Under the pieces are notes generated by a model. That model was not told the DNA's origin and did no database searches. It worked only from the letters and a program-made list of their open reading frames with translations. From contig JAHELX010000286.1 of NCBI GenBank assembly GCA_024643945.1, positions 1 to 7,615 on the forward strand: DNA of 7,615 nucleotides, in the 5' to 3' direction. Origin of the DNA: Anaerolineales bacterium. GTDB taxonomy: Bacteria; Chloroflexota; Anaerolineae; 4572-78; NAK82. Shown here one piece after another: positions 1 through 5,595 of the stretch. How positions within the stretch are numbered: position 1 is the stretch's first letter; the number at the start of each line of letters is the position of its first letter. A program made the translations under genes and the position numbers.

Positions 1-28
1 GAATCCTTTGTGGTTGCACGAATCGCCT

Positions 29-724
29 CTATTTCTTCTCTTCCTTCTTGACAACCAACTCGCGGTCGTAACCCCAGGGTACACGTCGCCCTTTGCGTGT
101 CAGGCGATTGGCCAGAAGCAGAGCTAACACGACAAGGCCGATACCCAAAACAAGTAATAAAGGCGCATCAGTAAACACACTTCCGGGGGGCACGTCGGAA
201 ATACTTACAGATAATGTACTGGGTGCCGCCGCCTGGGCCGAAACCCCGGTCCCGGGGAAGAAACGCCCGACGATAAACTCTTTCACCAGATTGACCGCGA
301 TAAAACCGTTGATAGCACCCAATATGCCGCCGAAGATACGGGCGCCAACGCTAATCGTTCGATTGCCCAAGGTGATCCTGCTGGCGAAATAAGACAGCAG
401 AACGATAACTACCAGGATAACAATGTAAAGGGAGCGATTGTTGGGGTCTAAGACGATAGGAGGCGGGGTCTCGGCCGCAGCGCTGACGGCCGACGCCTCG
501 AAACTGCCACGAGTTTTTATCACAATGCTCAACATCTCAATCAGGTTGTTAATAAACTCAATGATACGCTGGGCCAGCTCTGGCTGGGTGAGGAAGATAA
601 CCAGCAGGACCAAAAAGACAGTCGTGATACCTTCGCGCCACCAACCTCTCAGGTAACCGCTCAGAGCGAACAGAGCGATGATGACGATCATAAGTGTGTT
701 GTAGTCAATATCAATGATGTTCAT
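29..724 (-). CDS. CvpA-like multi-pass membrane protein
   Basis: This 231-residue protein is probably an inner-membrane protein of the CvpA family, whose biochemical role is poorly known (colicin V production and envelope integrity in other bacteria). Hydrophobic segments lie near residues 11-25, 33-46, 98-116, 127-146 and 186-206. The N-terminal Gly-x-x-Arg-Gly-x-x-Arg-Glu pattern (G23, R26, G27, R30, E31) after the first segment and the Gly-rich fourth segment (GGILGAINGF) resemble CvpA. The C-terminal tail is short and highly charged (KKEEKK). A fifth hydrophobic segment and a low-complexity linker (about 160-182) go beyond the usual four-helix CvpA core. The start is ATG at 724, with AGGGA 6 nt upstream (731-735). 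It lies 9 nt after the murG stop, so it is almost certainly co-transcribed with murG. The family call is from pattern and layout only; a generic membrane protein remains possible. Confidence 0.6.
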   Translation of the reverse strand: MNIIDIDYNTLMIVIIALFALSGYLRGWWREGITTVFLVLLVIFLTQPELAQRIIEFINNLIEMLSIVIKTRGSFEASAVSAAAETPPPIVLDPNNRSLYIVILVVIVLLSYFASRITLGNRTISVGARIFGGILGAINGFIAVNLVKEFIVGRFFPGTGVSAQAAAPSTLSVSISDVPPGSVFTDAPLLLVLGIGLVVLALLLANRLTRKGRRVPWGYDRELVVKKEEKK

Positions 725-733
725 GCTTCTTCC

Positions 734-1849
734 CTACCTTAGCCTGCGCTGCGATAGGTCCATCATTAACTCGGTGATGCGCTGCGCTGCACCCGGTCGG
801 GCCAGCGCCCGCGCTGCCTGCTGCATCGCAACGCGACGGTTGCTATCAGCTAGCAAATCCAGCACCGCCGGGATTAGCCTCGTCCCCAGGTCGGCGTCGG
901 CGATGGTGATGGCGGCCCCGGCCTCGACCAGGTAGCGGGCGTTGTCCCACTGATGCGCCCCGGCGTACGGGTAAGGGACAAGCACTGCCGGCAACCCGGC
1001 GGCCGGGAACTCACCCAATGTAGATGCCCCTGCCCGCGACACGACCAGGTCGGCGACGAGCAGCGCGTCTACCATCTCTTCGTGCAGATAGTCGTACACG
1101 TGATAGCGTGCCTGCAGCAATTCGGGCAGCGCTGCCCGGCCCGCCTGAGTCCATTCGGCATCGCGCCGGCCGCTGACGTGGATCACCTGCGCCACCTCCA
1201 GCAGTGCTTGAATGCCTTCACTCACCGCCCGGTTGATGCTGCGTGCCCCCTGGCTGCCGCCGAAGACCAAAAGCACTGGCAAGTGTTCATCCTCTGCCCT
1301 CAGCCCCAGCCGCGCCCGTGCCTCGGCTGGATCCCGCTCGAACAACTCCCGGCGCACCGGGTAGCCGGTCACGACTGCCTGCCCGCGGCGAAAGTGACTG
1401 GCCGCTGGCTGGGCTGTCACCGCCACTCGATCCGCTAAACGGGCCAGGAACTTGATAGCCAGCCCCGGTTCCATATCCGGCAAGTAGACGAGCAGCGGCA
1501 CCCCTGCCAGTCGCGCGGCCAGGGTCACGGGCGCGCACACGTAGCCACCGGTGACCAGGAGCACCTCAGGCTGGAACGTTGCCACCAAGCGACGTGCCTG
1601 CCGAAACCCCCGGCTCAGGACCCATAGTCCGCCCAACATCGCCAGCGGATTCTTGCCCCGTAGCCCCGTGGCCAGGATGCCTTCAAAGGGGATACCAACG
1701 CGATCTGCCAGACTTTCTTCCACGCCTCCAGTGCTTCCTACCCAGCAAATAGTTGGCGGCTGGGCGCTATCTGTTGTCAGCCAGTCGGCGACGGCCAGGG
1801 CGGGGTACACGTGACCGCCTGTCCCGCCGCCGGAGATCATGAGCCGCAC
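734..1849 (-). CDS. murG: MurG, UDP-GlcNAc:lipid I N-acetylglucosaminyltransferase
   Basis: MurG transfers GlcNAc from UDP-GlcNAc to lipid I on the cytoplasmic membrane face, giving lipid II. The 371-residue product has the usual MurG length and the GT-B layout: an N-terminal glycine loop SGGGTGGHVYPALA (residues 6-19), TGGYVCAPV (100-108), the loop GGSQGA (197-202), SRAGASTLGE (271-280) with the nucleotide-sugar-binding Glu, and a C-terminal HQWDNARYLVEAGAA segment (299-313). The usual HEQN segment is replaced by YLPDMEPG (about 122-129). The start is a GTG at 1849: AGAAGG lies 6 nt upstream, whereas the ATG three codons later would be 15 nt away. The glycine loop so near the N terminus rules out any later start. 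The gene therefore overlaps the end of ftsW by 83 nt in another frame, suggesting translational coupling. Identification is secure; the exact start is very likely. Confidence 0.97.
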   Translation of the reverse strand: MRLMISGGGTGGHVYPALAVADWLTTDSAQPPTICWVGSTGGVEESLADRVGIPFEGILATGLRGKNPLAMLGGLWVLSRGFRQARRLVATFQPEVLLVTGGYVCAPVTLAARLAGVPLLVYLPDMEPGLAIKFLARLADRVAVTAQPAASHFRRGQAVVTGYPVRRELFERDPAEARARLGLRAEDEHLPVLLVFGGSQGARSINRAVSEGIQALLEVAQVIHVSGRRDAEWTQAGRAALPELLQARYHVYDYLHEEMVDALLVADLVVSRAGASTLGEFPAAGLPAVLVPYPYAGAHQWDNARYLVEAGAAITIADADLGTRLIPAVLDLLADSNRRVAMQQAARALARPGAAQRITELMMDLSQRRLR

Positions 1850-3008
1850 GGCTAACCTTCTCTTCCTGATCTTGGGGATACTCTACCTCTTCAGGCAGTG
1901 TCCCCCGCGAAATAGCCAATAAAAGGCCGACCCCCGTCATCGAGATCAGCAACGACGATCCCCCAAAACTGATGAAGGGCAGGGGGATGCCGGTGAAAGG
2001 CGCGGTGGCACTGACGACCGCGATGTTGATCAGTGCCTGGAAGATGAGGCCACAGGTGATGCCGGCTGCCAATACCGTCCCGAAGGAATCAGGGGCGGCC
2101 AATGCGATTCGAAAACCTCGATAGGCCAGAAAGGCAAAGAGGGCAATCACCATCAGGCAGCCAATAAGCCCCAGCTCTTCGCCCAAAATGGCGAAGATAC
2201 CGTCAGTATGTGAGGCGGGGATGTAGCCGAATTTCTGGCGGCTGGCTCCCAGTCCCAGCCCGGTAATGCCTCCCGATCCCAGGGCGATAAGAATCTGGCG
2301 TACCTGGTAATTGCCGCCGAGCTGATCGCCCATCGGATTGAGAAACGAAGTGATGCGGACCAGGCGATACTCGGAGCGGGTGATGAGAAAAGTGAACGTC
2401 GCGCCCCCCAGAATGCCACTGGCGATCATCTGCCACATGTCACCGCCGGCGATGAAGAACATGGCGATGGCGGTCGCAGCAATCAGCACCGCAGTGCTAA
2501 AGTCGGGCTGAAGCATGATAAGCCCGGTCACAAAGCCAAGCAAAATGGCAAAAGGAATGAGGCCATAGGTAACCTGCCGAATGCGCGCCCCCTTCGACGA
2601 CAGCCAGTCGGCGATATACATGATGACGGCCAGCTTGGTCAATTCGCTGGGTTGCACCGAGCCATTAAGGAGCCACCGCTGGCCGCCAAAGCGGTCGCTG
2701 CCCACAGCCAGCACCAGCCCCAGCAGCAGCAATGCCCCGGCCATCATAGGGATAGACCACCTGCGCCAGGTGTGATACTCGATGCGGGCGGTGATAATCA
2801 TCGCGATCAACCCCAACGCCATCCACAGTATCTGGCGAATGAAGAAATAGGTTGGCTGCCCATAGAGCTGGTAGCCCAGGGCAAAGGTGGCGCTGTAGAC
2901 CATCATCAACCCCACGATGAGCAGGGCAGCCACGGCGATGATCAGCAAGTAATCATATTTGGGATTAGTTTCCACCTTACGCGTATGCTGTACGTTGCTT
3001 GGACTCAT
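1767..3008 (-). CDS. ftsW: FtsW, SEDS-family septal peptidoglycan glycosyltransferase
   Basis: FtsW is a polytopic membrane enzyme that polymerises lipid II into glycan strands at the division septum, working with a class B penicillin-binding protein. The 413-residue product shows the SEDS signatures in order: FGGQRWL (107-113), QPSELTKLA (119-127), LQPDFSTAVLI (166-176), GYIPASHTDGIFAILGEELGLIG (261-283) with the presumed catalytic Asp269, and FTGIPLPFISFGGSSLL (338-354). Several hydrophobic helices are visible between residues 20 and 366. SEDS proteins also include RodA and SpoVE; the place between murD and murG argues for FtsW. The cytoplasmic tail after residue 369 is charged. Its last 27 residues, 12 of them Arg, are encoded inside the start of murG. 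The ATG at 3008 is the only suitable start, yet it has no purine-rich ribosome binding site: a heptanucleotide tandem repeat ends 1 nt upstream. Translation probably depends on coupling to murD, whose stop lies 27 nt away. Confidence 0.95.
   Translation of the reverse strand: MSPSNVQHTRKVETNPKYDYLLIIAVAALLIVGLMMVYSATFALGYQLYGQPTYFFIRQILWMALGLIAMIITARIEYHTWRRWSIPMMAGALLLLGLVLAVGSDRFGGQRWLLNGSVQPSELTKLAVIMYIADWLSSKGARIRQVTYGLIPFAILLGFVTGLIMLQPDFSTAVLIAATAIAMFFIAGGDMWQMIASGILGGATFTFLITRSEYRLVRITSFLNPMGDQLGGNYQVRQILIALGSGGITGLGLGASRQKFGYIPASHTDGIFAILGEELGLIGCLMVIALFAFLAYRGFRIALAAPDSFGTVLAAGITCGLIFQALINIAVVSATAPFTGIPLPFISFGGSSLLISMTGVGLLLAISRGTLPEEVEYPQDQEEKVSRAAHDLRRRDRRSRVPRPGRRRLADNR
1856..1861 (-). 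promoter_or_regulatory. Ribosome binding site deciding the murG GTG start
   Basis: AGAAGG on the minus strand lies 6 nt before the GTG at 1849, inside the ftsW coding sequence. The alternative ATG at 1840 would be 15 nt away, so the GTG is favoured. Confidence 0.6.
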
Positions 3009-3009
3009 A

Positions 3010-3051
3010 ATTCGTCATTCGTCATTCGTCATTCGTCATTCGTCCTTCGTC
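3010..3051. repeat. Heptanucleotide tandem repeat at the murD-ftsW junction
   Basis: Five perfect tandem copies of ATTCGTC (GAATGAC phase on the coding strand) fill 3010-3044. A sixth copy at 3045-3051 differs at one base (CTTCGTC). The tract includes the last codons and TGA stop of murD and the whole gap up to 1 nt before the ftsW ATG. Each coding-strand unit contains ATGA, an overlapping start and stop. Because the unit is 7 nt, successive ATGs fall in rotating frames. Short tandemly repeated heptanucleotides are known from cyanobacteria and, from memory, occur in Chloroflexota; membership of a genome-wide family is inferred. Confidence 0.95.
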
Positions 3052-4604
3052 TTCTTGACCAGCTCCCTGAACCGTTCGCCGCGCTCGACAAAATCCTTGA
3101 AAGCGTCGAAGCTGGTACAGCCGGGCGACAGGAGCACCACCTCGCCGGGGCGCGCAACCTGCGCAGCTACCGCCACGGCATCCTCCAGCGTGACGCAGCG
3201 GTGCAGCATCGGCTTACTTTTCTCGGGATGAGACCTATGGCCATCTCCCCGCTCTTGATTCGCGACTTCCAACTTTTTGCTCGCTGCTTCCAGCGCCCCC
3301 GCAATCAACTCCACTGCCTCGCCGAACAAGATCACGTGTCGAGTCCGTTGGAGCATCAGGCGCGCGGCTTCGTCCCAGGGCAGGTGCTTGTCACGACCAC
3401 CGGCCAACAGCACCAGCGGATCATCGAATGACTTGAGAGCGGCGACCAGTCGCTCCGGGCTGGTGGCAATACTGTCGTTGTAGTAATAGACACCCTTCAC
3501 CTCGCCCACCAGTTCCAGCCGGTGCTCGACACCGGCGAAGGTGGTGATCACCTCTCGCATCGCCTCGATGGATGCCCCGAGTGTCTCCGCGATTACAGAG
3601 GCAGCCAATACATTGCCTGCGTTATGCTCGCCCCGCAGCCGGATGTCACCCACACGGCATACGGAGCGTTCATGGCCGCCCAGGGCATCCTGCAGTATGA
3701 TGATTGCCTCACGGCCCTCACCCGCCAGGTATGCTCCGTCGCTCACCGGCGACAGGCGGCTAAACCAACGCACCCGGCCGGCTGATGCCTGCCCCATAGC
3801 CTGCGTTACCTCGTTGTCCATGCCCATCACCGCCACGTCGTCGGGTCGGCGATAGGCTACCAGTGCCCGCTTGGCGTGGATGTAAGCCTCCATTGATGGA
3901 TGACGGTCCAGGTGGTTGGGTGTGATGTTCAGGATGGCAGCTACAGAGGGGCTCCATCCGGCGAGCAACGGCAGCCACATAAGATCGCAGTTCATCACAT
4001 GGTCGTTGGCGGAGGGATGAAAGTACTCCAGTTGAAAGCTCGAAAGTTCCATCACCACGTTGTCACTCGCCCGAATCCGGTCCAGCTCTTCGATGAGCGG
4101 CTGTCCGATATTCCCCCCTACCCATGTCGTGTGGCCGCGGAGTGTCCCCTGCGTATCAGCTTTTCCCTGCGAGTGCTTCGTGAGCATCTCGCCTACCAAC
4201 GAAACCGTCGTCGTCTTGCCACTGGAGCCGGTAATGGCGGCAATAGGTGCCGGGCAAAGCTGGCAAAAGAGACGGCTTTCAGTGCTAAGCGGCACGCCTC
4301 GCGCCCGCGCTTCGTTCAGGAAGGGAGCGTCAAAGGGCACGCCGGGGCTGACAAACATTACCTCGCAGTCGTCTAACAGGGAGGGTGGATGCTTACCCAA
4401 AACCAGCTCCACGCCGGCCTCGGCCAGCGGCGTCAACGCCTCGCCAAAGGTTTTGGGCGGCTTGAGGTCGGTGGCGACCACCTGAGCACCATGCCGGCTC
4501 AAGTAACGAGCCAGTGCAGTGCCTTCGCGTGCCAGGCCGACCACGAGCAGGCGTCGCCCGCGCAGGTTGAGGTTACCTCCCTCTTGGGGAAGTGTATCAG
4601 ACAT
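3036..4604 (-). CDS. murD: MurD, UDP-N-acetylmuramoyl-L-alanine--D-glutamate ligase
   Basis: MurD is the cytoplasmic ATP-dependent ligase that adds D-glutamate to UDP-MurNAc-L-Ala. In the 522-residue product, numbered from the ATG at 4604, the order is: N-terminal Rossmann domain (RRLLVVGLAREGTALARYL, about 17-35), ATP P-loop ITGSSGKTTT (124-133), VGGNIG (162-167), ELSSFQLE (186-193), NITPNHLDRH (226-235), the Lys expected to be carbamylated in YIHAKRA (Lys245), EHNAGN (326-331), YYNDSIATSP (374-383), LLAGGRDKHLPW (399-410) and the C-terminal LLSPGCTSFDAFKDFVERG. It is about 80 residues longer than E. coli MurD, and three apparent insertions (about 144-160, 196-216 and 442-465) explain much of this. 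The start at 4604 is preferred because AGGAA (4611-4615) lies 6 nt upstream; the ATG at 4610 abuts that motif. Its last codons lie inside a heptanucleotide repeat. Identity is secure. Confidence 0.96.
   Translation of the reverse strand: MSDTLPQEGGNLNLRGRRLLVVGLAREGTALARYLSRHGAQVVATDLKPPKTFGEALTPLAEAGVELVLGKHPPSLLDDCEVMFVSPGVPFDAPFLNEARARGVPLSTESRLFCQLCPAPIAAITGSSGKTTTVSLVGEMLTKHSQGKADTQGTLRGHTTWVGGNIGQPLIEELDRIRASDNVVMELSSFQLEYFHPSANDHVMNCDLMWLPLLAGWSPSVAAILNITPNHLDRHPSMEAYIHAKRALVAYRRPDDVAVMGMDNEVTQAMGQASAGRVRWFSRLSPVSDGAYLAGEGREAIIILQDALGGHERSVCRVGDIRLRGEHNAGNVLAASVIAETLGASIEAMREVITTFAGVEHRLELVGEVKGVYYYNDSIATSPERLVAALKSFDDPLVLLAGGRDKHLPWDEAARLMLQRTRHVILFGEAVELIAGALEAASKKLEVANQERGDGHRSHPEKSKPMLHRCVTLEDAVAVAAQVARPGEVVLLSPGCTSFDAFKDFVERGERFRELVKKTKDE
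3210..3281 (-). other. Apparent low-complexity insertion within murD
   Basis: These 24 codons (MurD residues 442-465) lie between the helix ending ALEAA and the conserved segment CVTLEDAV. Other MurD proteins, from memory, have only a few residues there. The encoded stretch is strongly hydrophilic (SKKLEVANQERGDGHRSHPE and onwards) and would form a surface loop in the C-terminal domain. It starts with a 13-base string, at 3266-3278, that is found again in the neighbouring DsrE-like gene at 4836-4848. The insertion keeps the reading frame, so the enzyme is expected to stay functional. The boundary is judged by eye against recalled family sequence, not by alignment. Confidence 0.5.
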
Positions 4605-4610
4605 AGCCAT

Positions 4611-4615
4611 TTCCT
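4611..4615 (-). promoter_or_regulatory. Ribosome binding site deciding the murD start
   Basis: On the minus strand AGGAA lies directly against the ATG at 4610 but 6 nt before the in-frame ATG at 4604. The second spacing is the normal one, so 4604 is the favoured start. Confidence 0.55.
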
Positions 4616-4621
4616 AGTGAT

Positions 4622-4656
4622 GACGCAGGACGAGAGACGAAAGACTGAAGACGGAC
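4622..4656. repeat. Degenerate heptad tract, GAC-initial orientation
   Basis: Five consecutive 7-mers, each beginning GAC on the plus strand, run without gaps: GACGCAG, GACGAGA, GACGAAA, GACTGAA and GACGGAC. They resemble the reverse complement of the perfect tract at 3010-3051 but have diverged. The tract lies in the non-coding gap just upstream of the murD ribosome binding site. Confidence 0.75.
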
Positions 4657-4693
4657 AAGTGGCTGTTCGTCATTCGTCAACCGTCTTTCGTCT
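4635..4693 (-). promoter_or_regulatory. Inverted repeat between the DsrE-like gene and murD, possible mRNA hairpin
   Basis: AGACGAAAGAC at 4635-4645 and GTCTTTCGTCT at 4683-4693 are perfect 11-bp inverted repeats separated by 37 nt. The separating sequence holds more opposed heptad units that could pair imperfectly. In the mRNA this could form a hairpin just after the DsrE-like stop and upstream of the murD ribosome binding site. It might stabilise the upstream message or insulate murD. No U-run follows, so it is not a standard intrinsic terminator. The function is inference. Confidence 0.45.
4666..4693. repeat. Degenerate heptad tract, opposite orientation
   Basis: Four consecutive 7-mers on the plus strand read TTCGTCA, TTCGTCA, ACCGTCT and TTCGTCT. 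The first two match the unit of the tract at 3010-3051 in the same orientation, while the neighbouring tract at 4622-4656 points the other way. The tract ends 2 nt before the stop codon of the DsrE-like gene. Confidence 0.8.
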
Positions 4694-4695
4694 AC

Positions 4696-5028
4696 TCAGA
4701 GCAACACAACGTTTTGAGCTTGTTCCATGTCGGTCATAATGTGCTCCATCGCACTGATATGACCGACCTCGACGTGATCGCGCAGTCCCATGTAATCCAG
4801 GCATGTGCGGCACGCGACCATTTCAACACCGCTGGCTTCCAACTTTTTCAATCTGGGAAGGATTGGCGAGTCGGCGGCAATCAGCGATACACCCTCAGTG
4901 GTGAAGTAAAGCTTGACCGGTGGGTTTTCAATTCCCTCCAGCATCGCCAGTAGCTGGTAGATATCGCCGCAACCTTCCTCATCGCTCAGGCCATTTTGGC
5001 TGATGACAACTGCCCAGGGTTGTTCCAT
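4696..5028 (-). CDS. DsrE-like small protein resembling the C-terminal domain of YedF
   Basis: This 110-residue soluble protein resembles the DsrE/DsrF-like fold, especially the C-terminal domain of YedF proteins linked with sulfur or selenium handling. It begins with a beta strand (WAVVISQNGL) and a segment DEEGCGDIYQLLAMLEGI, followed by PVKLYFTTEGVSLIAADSPIL, then LKKLEASGVEMVACRTCLDYMGLRDHVEVGHISAME. The C73-x-x-C76 pair in ACRTCLDYMGL matches the sCGTCLdyygL-type motif I recall for YedF, and Cys20 is an extra thiol. The N-terminal TusA-like domain of full YedF is absent. The start is ATG at 5028, with a near-perfect AGGAGGT 6 nt upstream (5035-5041). The frame stays open back to 5163, but that extension has no recognisable content. 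A possible promoter lies in the 104-nt gap before it. Its link to peptidoglycan synthesis is unknown; it may be a sulfur-relay protein that merely sits here. Confidence 0.75.
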   Translation of the reverse strand: MEQPWAVVISQNGLSDEEGCGDIYQLLAMLEGIENPPVKLYFTTEGVSLIAADSPILPRLKKLEASGVEMVACRTCLDYMGLRDHVEVGHISAMEHIMTDMEQAQNVVLL

Positions 5029-5085
5029 TTCAATACCTCCTGTGGCCGGATCGTCAGGCCAACGAATTAGCAGGTCTGGGCGTAG

Positions 5086-5114
5086 ATTATCGCACGTCCG
5101 GATCCGGTTTCCAA
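5086..5114 (-). promoter_or_regulatory. Possible sigma-70-type promoter for the DsrE-like gene
   Basis: On the minus strand TTGGAA (5109-5114, 4 of 6 matches to TTGACA) and GATAAT (5086-5091, 5 of 6 matches to TATAAT) are separated by exactly 17 nt. TG sits one base before the -10 box, as in extended -10 promoters. Transcription would start near 5079, about 50 nt before the ATG at 5028. The spacer holds the 10-bp palindrome CCGGATCCGG (5098-5107), a possible operator. A weak 5-bp stem (5043-5047 with 5057-5061) lies just upstream of the ribosome binding site. This is a match by eye and could be chance. Confidence 0.35.
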
Positions 5115-5132
5115 CAGAGTCAAGAATAGGGG

Positions 5133-5564
5133 TCAAGCCGCTAGCTCGCCGACCGGTGCCCACTCCCTACGCTCGTCGCTCTGTAGATGTTCATCCGGCT
5201 TGCCCACGACGAGGCTGTCGGCCAACATAGCGTGAATCACCTCGTCCAGGGTATTCAAGAGCCTGCCCTGGGTATCGTAGTAGTGGCGTGTTCCTTTTTG
5301 CAGGTTATGGTCAATAGTCTGCACCAACTTCAAAGCTGCTGCATAGCGAGCATCAGCCTCGTCGGAGTAGGGACCAGGCGTTCTCTCACGCTTGCCACTC
5401 CGGCCGTTTCGGCTGACCTGCACTCGCCTGGCTGCCTCGGCCCGCTGGCGCAGTCCAGGACGGGCCGCCGCACGGGCCAGGGTGCCTGCGTCACGCGTGC
5501 GGGCAGGACGGGCTGGTGTGGATCGGTCCCCTTCGGGATACGGAATAGTCGATGGCTGTTCCAT
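5133..5564 (-). CDS. Unrecognised small protein with an Arg/Ala-rich N terminus
   Basis: I do not recognise this 143-residue protein. Residues 1-65 are rich in Arg, Ala and Pro (about 14 Arg in 65), with no hydrophobic core, and are probably disordered and able to bind nucleic acid or acidic membrane surfaces. Residues 66-125 look like a small folded helical domain (DEADARYAAALKLVQTIDHN, then YYDTQGRLLNTLDEVIHAML and SLVVGKP). There is no Cys, no signal peptide and no membrane segment. The start is ATG at 5564, with AGGAGG (5575-5580) 10 nt upstream. It lies 31 nt after the mraY stop, which supports co-transcription with mraY. Other frames are also open here, so coding status rests mainly on the strong ribosome binding site, the operon position and the plausible C-terminal domain. 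The first four residues, MEQP, match those of the next gene, probably by chance. Confidence 0.6.
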   Translation of the reverse strand: MEQPSTIPYPEGDRSTPARPARTRDAGTLARAAARPGLRQRAEAARRVQVSRNGRSGKRERTPGPYSDEADARYAAALKLVQTIDHNLQKGTRHYYDTQGRLLNTLDEVIHAMLADSLVVGKPDEHLQSDERREWAPVGELAA

Positions 5565-5595
5565 TTTTGTTTTTCCTCCTTGAACTTGGGGTTTG

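Noticed and set aside
1767..3008. The SEDS protein being RodA or SpoVE rather than FtsW
   Set aside because: Motifs alone cannot separate them, but position between murD and murG is typical of FtsW.
3010..3051. CRISPR-like array
   Set aside because: The units are 7 bp and directly adjacent, with no spacers.
2652..3431. Long plus-strand open frame of 259 codons
   Set aside because: It runs antisense across ftsW and murD, both secure by motif, and its repeated RHSSFV peptide is just the heptad repeat translated.
4622..4693. Intrinsic terminator upstream of murD
   Set aside because: The stem is long with a 37-nt loop, is not GC-rich and has no U-run after it. Termination here would cut murD from the operon.
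5029..5132. Possible tRNA remnant, prompted by the GNRIRTCD-like translation often seen over spurious frames
   Set aside because: I could not draw a cloverleaf or find a T-loop GGTTCGAATCC-like sequence.
5029..5163. N-terminal extension of the DsrE-like protein
   Set aside because: The frame is open but the extension (including GNRIRTCDNLRPD) does not look like protein. It would cover the promoter-like region, and the ATG at 5028 has an ideal ribosome binding site.
5017..5564. Shared MEQP start of the two inserted proteins as a sign of duplication
   Set aside because: Similarity stops after four residues and the proteins otherwise differ completely.
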